Assembly (NCBI RefSeq): GCF_944383115.1
Contig: NZ_CALWOJ010000155.1
Location: 1 to 64,000, forward strand
Origin: an uncultured Flavonifractor sp.
Lineage (GTDB): Bacteria > Bacillota > Clostridia > Oscillospirales > Oscillospiraceae
DNA length: 64,000 bases
Direction: 5' to 3'
A model generated the notes under the pieces. It saw only the letters and a program-made list of their open reading frames with translations, had not been told where the DNA came from and made no database searches. Positions 53,104 to 61,701 of this stretch are shown one piece after another (position 1 is the stretch's first letter; each line of letters begins with the position of its first letter). The position numbers and the translations under genes are program-made.

Positions 53104-54060
53104 TTGAAAAGAGGAAAAGTAGTAACTGCCGAGGAAGCGATCCGCACCTACCTGCACGCAGGAGATTGCCTCGCTCTGGGGGGGTTCTCCACCAACCGAC
53201 GGGCTTATGCTCTGGTGCGGGAAATCATCCGTCAAGGCGTGAGGGATCTGACCGTTGAAAGCGGCGCGGCGGGCGGCGACGTGGACATGCTTGTGGGCGC
53301 GGGCTGTGTTAAGGCGATCAATATCAGTTACATAGCCAACTCCGGCTTTACAATGGTCTGCCGTCGATTTCGGGAGGCGGTGGAGCAGGGGAAGCTGCCG
53401 GCGGAGGACTATTCCCTTGATGTACAGACCATTGCCTATCATGGGGCGGCACTGGGCCTGAGCTATGTCCCGGTCAGGAATATGGTGGGGTCGGATCTGG
53501 AACACAAGTGGGGGATCTCTGACGAGCAGCGAAAGGACTTCCCCAAGCTGCCCGCCAAAAAGTTCATCCTTCAGGAGGACCCGTTTCATCCCGGCACTCA
53601 GCTGTGCCTGATCCCCACACCCAGGATTGATGTGGCGTGTATCCATGTGCAGAAGGCCAGCCCCGAGGGCATTTGCCGCATCGAGGGGGCGGAATTTCAG
53701 GACGTGGATATCGCGCTGGCGGCAGCCCACACCATCGTATCCTGTGAGGAACTGGTCAGTGACGAAGAGATGCGCCGGGAGCCGGACAGAAACACCATTC
53801 CGGGGACGTGTGTGGACGCGGTTGTTCCCATCCCATACGGGGCCCACCCTTCCCAGTGCTGCGGGTACTATGACTACGATCCGCAGGCCCTTCAGGAATA
53901 CGACCGGGTCAGCCGGACACAGGAAGCGTTTGACCGGTATCTGGAAGAGCAGGTGCTGATCAGCCATGAGGCATATTTGAGCCATATCGGGGACGAGCAG
54001 CTGCGCTCCCTTCGGACGGACCGGTTATATGGATATGCCGTCGGGCTGCGCCGGAGTTAG
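53104..54060 (+). CDS. CoA-transferase subunit A (GctA-like)
   Basis: A 318-residue class I CoA-transferase alpha subunit, the length of glutaconate CoA-transferase GctA. It carries GKVVTAEEAIRTYLHAGDCLALGGFSTNRRAYALVREI at the start, ESGAAGGDVDMLVGAG, the IPTPRIDVACIHVQKA block and the C-terminal Tyr-rich region. With the beta subunit it moves CoA between carboxylic acids. I use TTG 53104 because AGGAAGGTGAT lies just before it and the protein then begins at the family start; the frame is open to 53014 with no site. Eleven bases precede the beta subunit gene. The substrate could be glutaconate, but a general acyl-CoA:acetate-type role with the oxidoreductase downstream is equally possible. 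Confidence 0.85.
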   Translation: MKRGKVVTAEEAIRTYLHAGDCLALGGFSTNRRAYALVREIIRQGVRDLTVESGAAGGDVDMLVGAGCVKAINISYIANSGFTMVCRRFREAVEQGKLPAEDYSLDVQTIAYHGAALGLSYVPVRNMVGSDLEHKWGISDEQRKDFPKLPAKKFILQEDPFHPGTQLCLIPTPRIDVACIHVQKASPEGICRIEGAEFQDVDIALAAAHTIVSCEELVSDEEMRREPDRNTIPGTCVDAVVPIPYGAHPSQCCGYYDYDPQALQEYDRVSRTQEAFDRYLEEQVLISHEAYLSHIGDEQLRSLRTDRLYGYAVGLRRS

Positions 54061-54071
54061 GGGGAAAGGCA

Positions 54072-54833
54072 ATGGACTACACACGCAAGCAGATGATGGC
54101 GGTCGCGCTCTCCCGGGAGATCGAGGACGATAAGCTATACATCATTGGCACAGGCTTACCCCTGATCGGAGCGGCTCTGGCAAAGCGTACCCACGCGCCT
54201 AAGGCGCGGCTGCTGTTTGAAACCGGCATCCTGGACGGAGATCCACAGGAGGTCCCTACCAGCGTTTCGGATCTGCGTCTGAATTACCAGGCGGCGATTC
54301 TCTGGCCCCAGTACCGTTATTTCGGCTTTGAGATCCTGGCGGCTGAACGGGGACAGATTGAGGCCGGCTTTTTGGGCGGGGCGCAGATCGATCCCTACGG
54401 CAACTTGAATTCCACATGTATCGGTGATTATGCAGCGCCTGTGACCCGGTTTTCCGGCTCCGGCGGCGCCAACGGGATCGCCACATTCTGCGATACGGTT
54501 ATCGTGATGAAACATGAAAAGCGCCGTTTTGTCCAGCGGGTAGACTATTGCACCAGCCCCGGCTGGATCAACGGGCCGGACGGACGGCGCAGCATGGGCC
54601 TTCCGGAGGACAGGGGGCCGCGGGCGGTTATCACAGAGCTGGGGGTTTTCCGCTTCGGAGCGGACAAACGCATGTACCTGGCCGAGCTGTTTCCCGGCGT
54701 TACCCCGGAGCAGGTGGTGGAGAATACGGGCTTTCCCATCGACGTCACCAGGGCGGTACCGGCCGCGCCCCCAAGTGAAGCGGTTCTGAAAACGCTGGTG
54801 GAAGAGGTGGATCCGCATCATCTGATGACCTGA
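54072..54833 (+). CDS. CoA-transferase subunit B (GctB-like)
   Basis: A 253-residue beta subunit with the expected catalytic Glu in LLFETGILDGDPQ (Glu50, near Glu54 of GctB). Other features are the GFLGGAQID loop, GSGGANGIATFCDTVIVM and KRRFVQRVDYCTSPG. It follows the alpha subunit by 11 bp. The pair is homologous to glutaconate and acyl-glutarate-type CoA-transferases; specificity cannot be fixed from sequence. Confidence 0.87.
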   Translation: MDYTRKQMMAVALSREIEDDKLYIIGTGLPLIGAALAKRTHAPKARLLFETGILDGDPQEVPTSVSDLRLNYQAAILWPQYRYFGFEILAAERGQIEAGFLGGAQIDPYGNLNSTCIGDYAAPVTRFSGSGGANGIATFCDTVIVMKHEKRRFVQRVDYCTSPGWINGPDGRRSMGLPEDRGPRAVITELGVFRFGADKRMYLAELFPGVTPEQVVENTGFPIDVTRAVPAAPPSEAVLKTLVEEVDPHHLMT

Positions 54834-54883
54834 GTGTTCCTGAGGCGTATCCCTCCGGTATCCGGGCTTTAGAAAGGAAAGAG

Positions 54884-55084
54884 ATGGAGAATGGTATGAA
54901 ACAAATTACGATCCATAGAGATTGGTGCAAGCAGTGCGGGATCTGTGCTTCGTTTTGCCCCAAGAAGGTACTTGAACTGGTCAAGGGCTATCCGGAGGCG
55001 GTGCGCCCGGAAGACTGTATTGGGTGCATGCTGTGCGAAATGCGTTGCCCTGACTTTGCCATCAGCGTCAAAACGGAGGATTGA
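54884..55084 (+). CDS. 2-oxoacid:ferredoxin oxidoreductase, ferredoxin (delta) subunit
   Basis: A 66-residue 2x[4Fe-4S] protein with two CxxCxxCxxxCP motifs (CKQCGICASFCPKK and CIGCMLCEMRCPD). It should carry electrons from the alpha/beta core of the oxidoreductase to free ferredoxin, as in KorD/VorD-type subunits. The start may be ATG 54884 or ATG 54896 (MKQITIHRDWC); both have weak sites. Three bases separate it from the alpha subunit. Confidence 0.92.
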   Translation: MENGMKQITIHRDWCKQCGICASFCPKKVLELVKGYPEAVRPEDCIGCMLCEMRCPDFAISVKTED

Positions 55085-55087
55085 GTC

Positions 55088-56218
55088 ATGGGAAAGATTC
55101 GGTTTATGCAGGGAAATGAGGCAATGACGGAGGGCGCAATTGCCGCCGGCGCCCGCTTTTATGCAGGCTATCCCATCACGCCCTCTACCGAGGTGGCGGA
55201 AACCTCCGCCATACGCCTGCCGCAGGTGGGCGGCGTGTACATCCAGATGGAGGATGAGATCGGGAGTATTGCGGCCCTGATCGGCGCCGCCTGCGCGGGG
55301 AAAAAGGCCTATACGGCCACAAGCGGTCCCGGTTTATCCCTGATGGCGGAAAACCTGGGGGTGGCGGTCCTGGGCGAGGTGCCGTGCGTCATTATTGACG
55401 TACAGCGTTCCGGGCCAAGCACCGGTATGGCTACCAGGCCTGCCCAGGGCGACGTGATGCAGGCCCGCTGGGGCACCCACGGAGATCATGCCATGATCGC
55501 GCTGGCCCCCTCCTCCGTGCAGGACTGCTATGATCTGATGAGAACGGCCTTTGCCTATGCGCAGCGGTATCGGACGCCGGTTATTTTCCTGGCTGACGAG
55601 ATCATCGGTCACTTGCGGGAGCGGTGCGTGATCCCGGATCCTGAAGAGATTCCCCCTGCGGAGCAGCCTGATGCCATCGGGAACTTGCAGGAGTACCGCC
55701 CTTATGATCATACCAACGGGTTGGCACCCCTGGCCGCTTACGGAAGCAAACATATCTTTAAGATAAACGGAAGCATGCATGACCAGATGGGCCGCCCCTG
55801 TGCAGATCCCCAGAACGCCGATCAGGTCATCCGCCATCTCAGCGAAAAGATCGAAGGGGCGAAAGACGAAATCACTTTGACCCGCGCATACCGTATGGAA
55901 GATGCATCGTATGTCCTCATTGCCTACGGCGGGACGGCCCGCTCTGCGCTTTCGGCAATGGAACTGGCGCGGGCGGAAGGCATTCCGGTTGGCGTCCTCC
56001 AGCTGGTTACCGTATGGCCGGTGGCTGAAAAAGAGATTGACGCCGCACTGGCCCAGGTGAAAGCCGTTGTGGTTCCGGAGCTGAATCTGGGCCAGTTCAT
56101 CGGGGAGGTGCGCGTACGCAACCGGAGGAATATCCCGGTGGTGGGGGTCAACCGCGTGGATGGGAAACCCATCGAACCGGCAGAAATTCTGGAGAAACTC
56201 CGAGAGGTGATGGCGTAA
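55088..56218 (+). CDS. 2-oxoacid:ferredoxin oxidoreductase alpha subunit (KorA/VorB-like)
   Basis: A 376-residue subunit with the N-terminal pyrimidine-binding domain (GNEAMTEGAIAAGARFYAGYPITPSTEVAE, MEDEIGSIAALIGAACAGKKAYTATSGPGLSLM), the ATRPAQGDVMQARWGTHGDH region and the C-terminal transketolase-like domain (GVLQLVTVWPVAEKEI). It belongs to the 2-oxoglutarate/2-oxoisovalerate class that uses four separate subunits. It overlaps the beta gene by one base. Whether it prefers pyruvate, 2-oxoglutarate or branched-chain 2-oxo acids is not decidable here. Confidence 0.92.
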   Translation: MGKIRFMQGNEAMTEGAIAAGARFYAGYPITPSTEVAETSAIRLPQVGGVYIQMEDEIGSIAALIGAACAGKKAYTATSGPGLSLMAENLGVAVLGEVPCVIIDVQRSGPSTGMATRPAQGDVMQARWGTHGDHAMIALAPSSVQDCYDLMRTAFAYAQRYRTPVIFLADEIIGHLRERCVIPDPEEIPPAEQPDAIGNLQEYRPYDHTNGLAPLAAYGSKHIFKINGSMHDQMGRPCADPQNADQVIRHLSEKIEGAKDEITLTRAYRMEDASYVLIAYGGTARSALSAMELARAEGIPVGVLQLVTVWPVAEKEIDAALAQVKAVVVPELNLGQFIGEVRVRNRRNIPVVGVNRVDGKPIEPAEILEKLREVMA

Positions 56219-57030
56219 TGCTGCAAGATTATTTGCTGGAAGAGAATCTGCCCCATTTTTGGTGCGCCGGCTGCGGAAGCGGCATTGTGCTGCAGTCCCT
56301 GCTGCGGAACATTGATAAGCAGGGCTGGAAGCGGGAGGACACGGTGGTTGTGACCGGCATCGGATGCTGGGGCAAAGCGGACGACTATATCAAAACCAAT
56401 ACGTTTCATGGTACCCACGGCCGTGCGCTGGCCTTTTCCACCGGGATCAAGCTGGCGAATCCCGACCTGCATGTGTTCACCCTCATGGGTGACGGCGACG
56501 GGATTACCATTGGCGGCAACCACCTGATCCATGCGGCCCGGCGGAATATCGACCTGGTGGCGATCATGGTAAACAACCTGAACTACGGCATGACGGGCGG
56601 CCAGTATTCCGGGACCACCCCCAGAGACGCCATCACCAAGACCTCTCCCTACGGCCATATAGAAACCGGCTTCGATGTCTGCCGCGTGGTGCAGGCGGCG
56701 GGCGGGAGTTTTGTGGCCCGCGGGACTGTATACGACGTGGTGCAGCTCAACAAGCTGATAGAGCAGGCAATCGCGCACAAAGGATTTTCCTTTGTGGAGG
56801 TCATATCGCCCTGTCCGACGCATTTCGGCCGCTCCAACCACATGGCGGCAGCCGTTGAAATGATGCGCTGGATCAAGGAACAGACGGTGCCGCTGGCCCG
56901 GGCGGCGTCCATGTCCCCGCAGGAACTGGAGGGGAAATTTGTCACAGGCGTTTTTGAAAACAGCCAGCGTGAGGATTACTCCACCGCCTATCAGCGGGTT
57001 GTTGACCGGTTGAAAGGGGAGGCGGGATAA
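56218..57030 (+). CDS. 2-oxoacid:ferredoxin oxidoreductase beta subunit (thiamine-diphosphate binding)
   Basis: A 270-residue subunit with WCAGCGSGIV at the N terminus, GIGCWGKADDY, and the thiamine-diphosphate motif GDGDGITIGGNHLIHAARRNIDLVAIMVNN (about 98-130). The Cys residues can bind an additional cluster as in KorB. It completes the decarboxylation centre with the alpha subunit. One base of overlap with alpha and two bases to gamma confirm co-translation. Confidence 0.93.
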   Translation: MLQDYLLEENLPHFWCAGCGSGIVLQSLLRNIDKQGWKREDTVVVTGIGCWGKADDYIKTNTFHGTHGRALAFSTGIKLANPDLHVFTLMGDGDGITIGGNHLIHAARRNIDLVAIMVNNLNYGMTGGQYSGTTPRDAITKTSPYGHIETGFDVCRVVQAAGGSFVARGTVYDVVQLNKLIEQAIAHKGFSFVEVISPCPTHFGRSNHMAAAVEMMRWIKEQTVPLARAASMSPQELEGKFVTGVFENSQREDYSTAYQRVVDRLKGEAG

Positions 57031-57032
57031 GC

Positions 57033-57593
57033 GTGAAAAAGGAAATCATTATCAGCGGCGTGGGCGGCCAGGGGCTGATCTTATGCGGAACCTTGTTGGG
57101 GGAAGCGGCTGTGATCCACGACAAGAAGTACGCCACCCTCTCTTCGGAGTACGGCGTGGAGACCCGCGGAACCTTTGCCAAGTCGGACGTTATCATCAGC
57201 GACCGTGAAATTTACTTCCCGGACGCCACCCAACCCAACCTGGTCGTCTGTTTGGCACAGGCGGCTTATGCCCGCTATTCCGGAGCCGTTCCAAAGGGGA
57301 CGCTCCTCCTGTATAACGCGGATGAAATAACCGGAGATCCGGCCCGGGCGGGATGTGAGTGGGGGCTCAGCCTGACCAGTATGGCCCGGGCGCAGGGAGC
57401 TGCGGCCACCATCAATATCATCACATTGGGGATCATTGCGGGGATGACGGATACGGTCACCCTTGCAGGCGCCAAAGATGCGGTGGAAGAATTCTTCTCT
57501 CCCAAAGGCCAAAAGATCGTACAGATGAATCTCGGGGCCCTTGAGCTGGGATATCAGACGGGTATGCAGCTGCGGCGTGCCGCATCTGCGTGA
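57033..57593 (+). CDS. 2-oxoacid:ferredoxin oxidoreductase gamma subunit
   Basis: A 186-residue gamma subunit with the family pattern IISGVGGQGLILCGTLLGEAAV, YGVETRGTFAKSDVIISD and a C-terminal AKDAVEEFF block. It holds the CoA-binding part of the enzyme. Together with delta, alpha and beta the set is complete: a 2-oxo acid is decarboxylated to acyl-CoA while ferredoxin is reduced. The order delta-alpha-beta-gamma is that of Kor-type enzymes. Confidence 0.92.
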   Translation: MKKEIIISGVGGQGLILCGTLLGEAAVIHDKKYATLSSEYGVETRGTFAKSDVIISDREIYFPDATQPNLVVCLAQAAYARYSGAVPKGTLLLYNADEITGDPARAGCEWGLSLTSMARAQGAAATINIITLGIIAGMTDTVTLAGAKDAVEEFFSPKGQKIVQMNLGALELGYQTGMQLRRAASA

Positions 57594-57629
57594 GAGAAGG
57601 CGGCAACAGGGGGAGAGGAACGATCAATC

Positions 57630-59159
57630 ATGGCGTATACAGTTTTAGGTATGCTCATTGTGTTGGCCGTCCTGATCGGGATCGGAGTTCTGTCCGGACG
57701 AAAGGTACAGGATAGCGGCGACTTTTTGACGGGAGGAGGCAAAGCAAGCTCCTTCCTGGTTTGCGGAGCGATTATGGGAAGTCTGGTGAGCAGCCAGGCC
57801 ACCATTGGCACCGCGCAGCTGGCCTTCCATTATGGGCTTGCCGCATGGTGGTTCACACTGGGATCAGGCATAGGGTGCCTCATTTTGGCCCTGGGATATG
57901 TGAGGCCGCTGCGCCGGAGCGGCTGCGTGACTGAATTGCAGATCATTTCCCGTGAGTATGGCGCCGGCGCAGGCAGCCTGAGCTCCGTGCTGAATGCAGT
58001 GGGTATATTTATCAGCGTTCTGGCCCAGGTAGTGGCCTGTACCGGTTTGATCACCATACTTCTCCCCCAAATACCGATGGCGATAGTGGTCCTGCTGACC
58101 ATCGCCATTATGTGTATCTACGTCATATTTGGCGGAACATGGGGGGCCAGCATCGGCGGAGCGGTAAAGCTGCTCCTGCTCTATGGGGCGGCTATCCTGT
58201 GCATGGCCTATGTCCTCATCGCTGCCGGCGGTTTCCAGGGCCTGTACGATCAGCTGGTCCGACTGTTGGCGGAAACCGATCTTGGAATGAGCCAGGAACT
58301 GGCCGGCGGGCTCAATAACCTGGAGACGACACAGGATGTCTCCCAGCGATTTTTTAGTCTGGTTGCCCGGGGTGCGGCAAAGGATATCGGTTCAGGCATA
58401 TCCCTCCTGCTCGGCGTACTTTCCACACAGACTTACGCACAGGCTGTGTGGAGTGCGCAGAGCGACCGGAAAGCGCGGCGGGGCGCGCTGCTGAGCGCCT
58501 GCCTGATCCCGCCCATTGGAGTGGCAGGAATCTGCATCGGACTTTTTATGCGCACACACTACCTGACCCAGATGGAGGTGGATGTGCTGACCTCCCTTGG
58601 AGCCAACGTGCCGGATCTTCCGGTGCTGGCATCCACCATCCAGGTGTTTCCCAGCTTTGTCCTCAACCATCTCCCGCCACTGATCGCCGGTATCATTTTG
58701 GGTACGCTGTTTTTAACGGTGATCGGCGGAGGAGCAGGGCTGTCCCTTGGCATGGCCACGATCATGCTGAAGGATATATACAAGCGAGTAACCAACCGGA
58801 TCAACAGCCCGGCCAAAGAGCTTGCTGTCGTCCGGGTAACGATTGGTGTGATCCTGCTCGCCGCAGGAGTAATCGCCATTGCCGTGCCGGAGAGTACCAT
58901 CAACGATCTCGGCTTTCTGTCAATGGGGCTGCGAGGTACGGTGGTATTTCTGCCTCTCAGCTGCGCCCTTTGGCTGAAGGGCAGGATAGCGCCCGTGTGT
59001 ATTCTGGTGTCCATTGTACTTGCACCGGTGGCAGTGCTGGTTGGGAATTGGATGACCCTGCCTTTTGATGCGCTGTTTTTGGGCATGCTGGTTTCACTGG
59101 CCTGCTGTGTGGTGGGGTGGGTCCTTGGACGAAACGCCGGCAGGAGCCGAAGGATTTGA
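57630..59159 (+). CDS. Sodium:solute symporter family transporter (second)
   Basis: A 509-residue SSS carrier with about 13 hydrophobic segments (first helix YTVLGMLIVLAVLIGIGVL; GSLVSSQATIGTAQLAFHYGLAAWW; GGTWGASIGGAVKLLLLYG). It lacks the FGGGSITG helix of the first symporter and so probably has another substrate, perhaps a carboxylate related to the CoA-transferase. A GGGGAGAGG site precedes ATG 57630. It is 36 bp behind the gamma subunit and ends at a terminator, completing the right-hand operon. Confidence 0.88.
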   Translation: MAYTVLGMLIVLAVLIGIGVLSGRKVQDSGDFLTGGGKASSFLVCGAIMGSLVSSQATIGTAQLAFHYGLAAWWFTLGSGIGCLILALGYVRPLRRSGCVTELQIISREYGAGAGSLSSVLNAVGIFISVLAQVVACTGLITILLPQIPMAIVVLLTIAIMCIYVIFGGTWGASIGGAVKLLLLYGAAILCMAYVLIAAGGFQGLYDQLVRLLAETDLGMSQELAGGLNNLETTQDVSQRFFSLVARGAAKDIGSGISLLLGVLSTQTYAQAVWSAQSDRKARRGALLSACLIPPIGVAGICIGLFMRTHYLTQMEVDVLTSLGANVPDLPVLASTIQVFPSFVLNHLPPLIAGIILGTLFLTVIGGGAGLSLGMATIMLKDIYKRVTNRINSPAKELAVVRVTIGVILLAAGVIAIAVPESTINDLGFLSMGLRGTVVFLPLSCALWLKGRIAPVCILVSIVLAPVAVLVGNWMTLPFDALFLGMLVSLACCVVGWVLGRNAGRSRRI

Positions 59160-59212
59160 CAGGATAAAAACGCTCTTTAACAGAGCAACTTTTCCGGAAA
59201 GTTTGAGACATC

Positions 59213-59258
59213 AATACCTCCCTCTGAAATTCAAGGTTTTCAGAGGGAGGTATTTTTT
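59213..59258 (+). terminator. Terminator of the right-hand catabolic operon
   Basis: Stem around AATACCTCCCTCTGAAA and its complement, with a T run at 59251-59258. It ends the unit that starts at 53104. Confidence 0.88.
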
Positions 59259-59360
59259 GCTTTGTGGCGTTCAAGATAGGAACCGCCCGTTTGAATGACC
59301 TCCAAATTGGCCCGGACCCGTTTCCCCGGTCAGCCCCATCACCGCAACTTTGCATGCACT

Positions 59361-60728
59361 TCAGATTCCTTTCCTCAAAGCCTCATGCACCAGCGTTTTT
59401 CTTTCCCAGATTTTGCTTTTGAAGTAGATGAGTCCAACCAGGGCGGGCAGGATGGGCGAAAGGGCCTGGCCCAGATAGATTCCGGGAAAGCCCAAGGAGA
59501 GGGAAAAGGCCAGCAGCCACCCCACCGGCAGACGAACGGCCACCGCGTCCAGCAGGGCATTGACCATGGCTACATGGGCCGCGCCCACACCGATGGCAAA
59601 GGAATCCAGCGTGTACATGGCGGCATAGACAAGGCTGTTAACCCCGCAGCACAGGCGCAGATACAGCACGCCAACCTGGATTACCTCCGCTCTGGTGCTG
59701 TCAAACAGGCGGATGAGAGGTTCCGCCAGAAGCTGGACTGTCACAACCACCACCCCTGTGACCGCAAGGTTCAGCAGCAATCCGGATCGCACCACCTGAC
59801 GGGCCCGCCGGATCTGGCCGGCTCCCATGCACTGGCCCACCATGGCGGTAATTGCCTGGCCAATGGCCCAGCAGTGCATTCCGGCAAAGGTGTTGATCTT
59901 CAGACCTACGCCGGAGGCAGCGGCCACTGAGGTGCCAAATGGATTGAGCATCCCCGTCACCAGCAGGTAGGCTGTGTTTACCACCACCATTTGAATGGCG
60001 GCGGGCAGGCCCACCTTCAAAATAGCCAACAATATTTCCCGGCGGAACTCGATCTTCCTGAGGGAAACGCTCCGCTGAAGCCGCCGCAGATAGACCAGCG
60101 AGCTTACAAAGGAAACGCCCTGGGCAGTGATCGTGGCCCATGCCGCGCCGGCCGTGCCCATGGAACACGGCCCTACCAGTAGCACATCCAGCAAAACATT
60201 GAGAATCGTGGCGACTCCTACAAAAAGGAGGGGCGTTTTGGAATCGCCCAGGCCTTTTAAAATGGAGCAAACTGTGTTGTAGCCAAAGACGAATACGGTC
60301 CCCCAGCAGATGATCTCCATATAGCCGCAGGCATCCGGATAGGCCTCCGCCGGAACATCCAGCGCCCGGAACAGAGACTCATAGACGGCAAGACCGAGCA
60401 TGGTAACCACAACGGAGGCTGCCAGCGACAGGAGAAACAGCATTCCGATGGTGTCACGCGGTCCCTTTTGGTCGCCCGCCCCCTTGTACTGGGCCACCAA
60501 AACGCTCCCGCCCATGGTCAGGCCGATACAAAGGGAATTGATGATAAAGCACAGCATGGAGGCATTGCTGATGGCGGCCAGGCCGGTTTCGCCTACAATT
60601 TTTCCCACCACCAGCATATCCACCACATTGTAGAGGGCCTGCAGCAGATTGGACAGAAACAGCGGGAAGGCGAACCAAATCAGCTTTTTCGGTACGCTCC
60701 CGGTCAATAAGTTTTGTTCTTGGGTCAT
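59361..60728 (-). CDS. MATE-family multidrug exporter
   Basis: A 455-residue MATE transporter with twelve hydrophobic segments in two bundles (KKLIWFAFPLFLSNLLQALYNVVDMLVVGKIVG at the start). It should export cationic drugs or metabolites against sodium or proton entry. The start ATG 60728 is preceded by GAAAGGAAG. It is transcribed from about 61040 through a leader of some 310 nt with a small ORF and two terminator-like hairpins, so its expression is probably induced through attenuation. No downstream gene shares its transcript. Confidence 0.92.
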   Translation of the reverse strand: MTQEQNLLTGSVPKKLIWFAFPLFLSNLLQALYNVVDMLVVGKIVGETGLAAISNASMLCFIINSLCIGLTMGGSVLVAQYKGAGDQKGPRDTIGMLFLLSLAASVVVTMLGLAVYESLFRALDVPAEAYPDACGYMEIICWGTVFVFGYNTVCSILKGLGDSKTPLLFVGVATILNVLLDVLLVGPCSMGTAGAAWATITAQGVSFVSSLVYLRRLQRSVSLRKIEFRREILLAILKVGLPAAIQMVVVNTAYLLVTGMLNPFGTSVAAASGVGLKINTFAGMHCWAIGQAITAMVGQCMGAGQIRRARQVVRSGLLLNLAVTGVVVVTVQLLAEPLIRLFDSTRAEVIQVGVLYLRLCCGVNSLVYAAMYTLDSFAIGVGAAHVAMVNALLDAVAVRLPVGWLLAFSLSLGFPGIYLGQALSPILPALVGLIYFKSKIWERKTLVHEALRKGI

Positions 60729-60748
60729 GTAACCATCTTCCTTTCAAA

Positions 60749-60790
60749 AAAGACAGAGGGCAGCACAGTGCGGTGCGCCCTCTGTTCCAT
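60749..60790 (-). terminator. Leader hairpin 2, directly before MATE gene
   Basis: Minus strand: ACAGAGGGC arms pair across a GC-rich loop and are followed by six T, immediately upstream of the MATE ribosome binding site. It is placed as a transcription attenuator. Confidence 0.75.
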
Positions 60791-60794
60791 CGCC

Positions 60795-60846
60795 CCTGAA
60801 ATGGGCATAACAAAAGGCCGCGGACAAAACATCGTCCGCGGCCCAA
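60795..60846 (-). terminator. Leader hairpin 1, attenuator-like
   Basis: Minus strand: GGCCGCGGAC/GTCCGCGGCC stem with a short loop and TTTTG after it, within the MATE leader. A second terminator-like hairpin follows at 60749-60790. Confidence 0.75.
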
Positions 60847-60926
60847 AATAAACCATCTTGTCCTGTCAGTCTGCAAAAAGGGTACAACAGCCAAAGGCAG
60901 TGATTTCCTGCCCTGGCCTCCCGGTT

Positions 60927-61019
60927 TTACAGATTGACAGTCCGAAAAGGCTCCGCACAATGTTTTGTGGTATCCATTTGTACGGAGCCAAAATCAATAC
61001 AGAATTTCCCGAATAACAT
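60927..61019 (-). CDS. 30-residue leader peptide upstream of the MATE gene
   Basis: A small ORF with ATG at 61019, a GAGGTGA site seven bases upstream and 30 codons, read 5'-3' on the minus strand (MLFGKFCIDFGSV...). Within it, GGCTCCG... can pair with the later ...CGGAGCC (12 bp, one wobble), and its 3' end CTGTCAATCTG can pair with CAGACTGACAG about 60 nt downstream. This is the expected arrangement of a translation-controlled attenuator. There is no other copy of this ORF in the window, and I cannot name its family. Confidence 0.6.
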   Translation of the reverse strand: MLFGKFCIDFGSVQMDTTKHCAEPFRTVNL

Positions 61020-61046
61020 CGTGCTCACCTCGCTTTGCTATTGTAA

Positions 61047-61075
61047 ATCCTACACCATGCACCGCTGCCTGTCAA
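61047..61075 (-). promoter_or_regulatory. Promoter of the MATE leader
   Basis: Minus strand: perfect TTGACA (61075-61070), 17-bp spacer, TAGGAT (61052-61047). Transcription should begin near 61040. Confidence 0.75.
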
Positions 61076-61113
61076 TATCCGTCATGCCGGTGACAGCGGC
61101 CTGCTGTGTATGT

Positions 61114-61557
61114 TTATAGTTCCCTCTGCAGGCATATCATGTCCATCAGCCGCACCCCGCACTCATAGATGGGGTGGTCGTAGTGGTCGATAAAAAAGTC
61201 CTTGATCAGATGGTGCCTGTGAAAGCCGCAGGCTTCATAAAACGGGATGGTGGACGGGCTGTCCCCAGTGCCCACCTGCAGCGCCGTATACTGCTCCTTG
61301 TAAGTTCGGACAAGGAACCCTATCATGGCTTTTCCGTAGCCTTTGCCCTGAAAGCCAGGCGCCACGGCGATGTTTTTCAGCTCCAGAATGCCATTTCCTT
61401 CATCGGTCACCACGCATTCAGCCTTAATGCCATCGTCCTCCAGCACATACATGGTTCCCCGCTCCAGATAGCGGTCGACCATGTCCTCCTGCTCGTCGGC
61501 CAGCAGCAGGAGATCCAGGTATCGTTTTTTGTCCGTTTCCACTTTTCTGATTTCCAT
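61114..61557 (-). CDS. GNAT-family N-acetyltransferase
   Basis: A 147-residue GNAT enzyme with the acetyl-CoA binding motif NIAVAPGFQGKGYGKAMIGFL (about 75-95) and a C-terminal FYEACGFHRHH beta strand. It probably acetylates a small amine or peptide terminus; the acceptor is unknown. The start is ATG 61557; the frame is open as far as 62208 on the minus strand but there it is the shadow of the WYL gene. It is divergent from that gene. Confidence 0.85.
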   Translation of the reverse strand: MEIRKVETDKKRYLDLLLLADEQEDMVDRYLERGTMYVLEDDGIKAECVVTDEGNGILELKNIAVAPGFQGKGYGKAMIGFLVRTYKEQYTALQVGTGDSPSTIPFYEACGFHRHHLIKDFFIDHYDHPIYECGVRLMDMICLQREL

Positions 61558-61633
61558 AGGTGATCCATCCTCGCCTGACGGTCTTGGTGGGACTATGATA
61601 CCATACGGCATGAGCCTACGCAATTCTTTGAGA

Positions 61634-61657
61634 AACATGACACACAGTTGTCGTGTT
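61634..61657. promoter_or_regulatory. Inverted repeat operator at the WYL promoter
   Basis: AACATGACA (61634-61642) and TGTCGTGTT (61649-61657) pair with one mismatch across a 6-bp spacer, directly upstream of TATAAT at 61665-61670. Position and symmetry suggest autoregulation by the WYL protein. Confidence 0.6.
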
Positions 61658-61664
61658 CCTGTGC

Positions 61665-61670
61665 TATAAT
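61665..61670 (+). promoter_or_regulatory. -10 element of the WYL operon
   Basis: Perfect TATAAT 32 bp upstream of the gene start. No good -35 lies at 17 bp; the operator overlaps the -35 zone, so transcription may depend on an activating regulator. Confidence 0.6.
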
Positions 61671-61701
61671 GCAAACAGAAATGCGAAAGGCGGTGCGTCC
61701 C

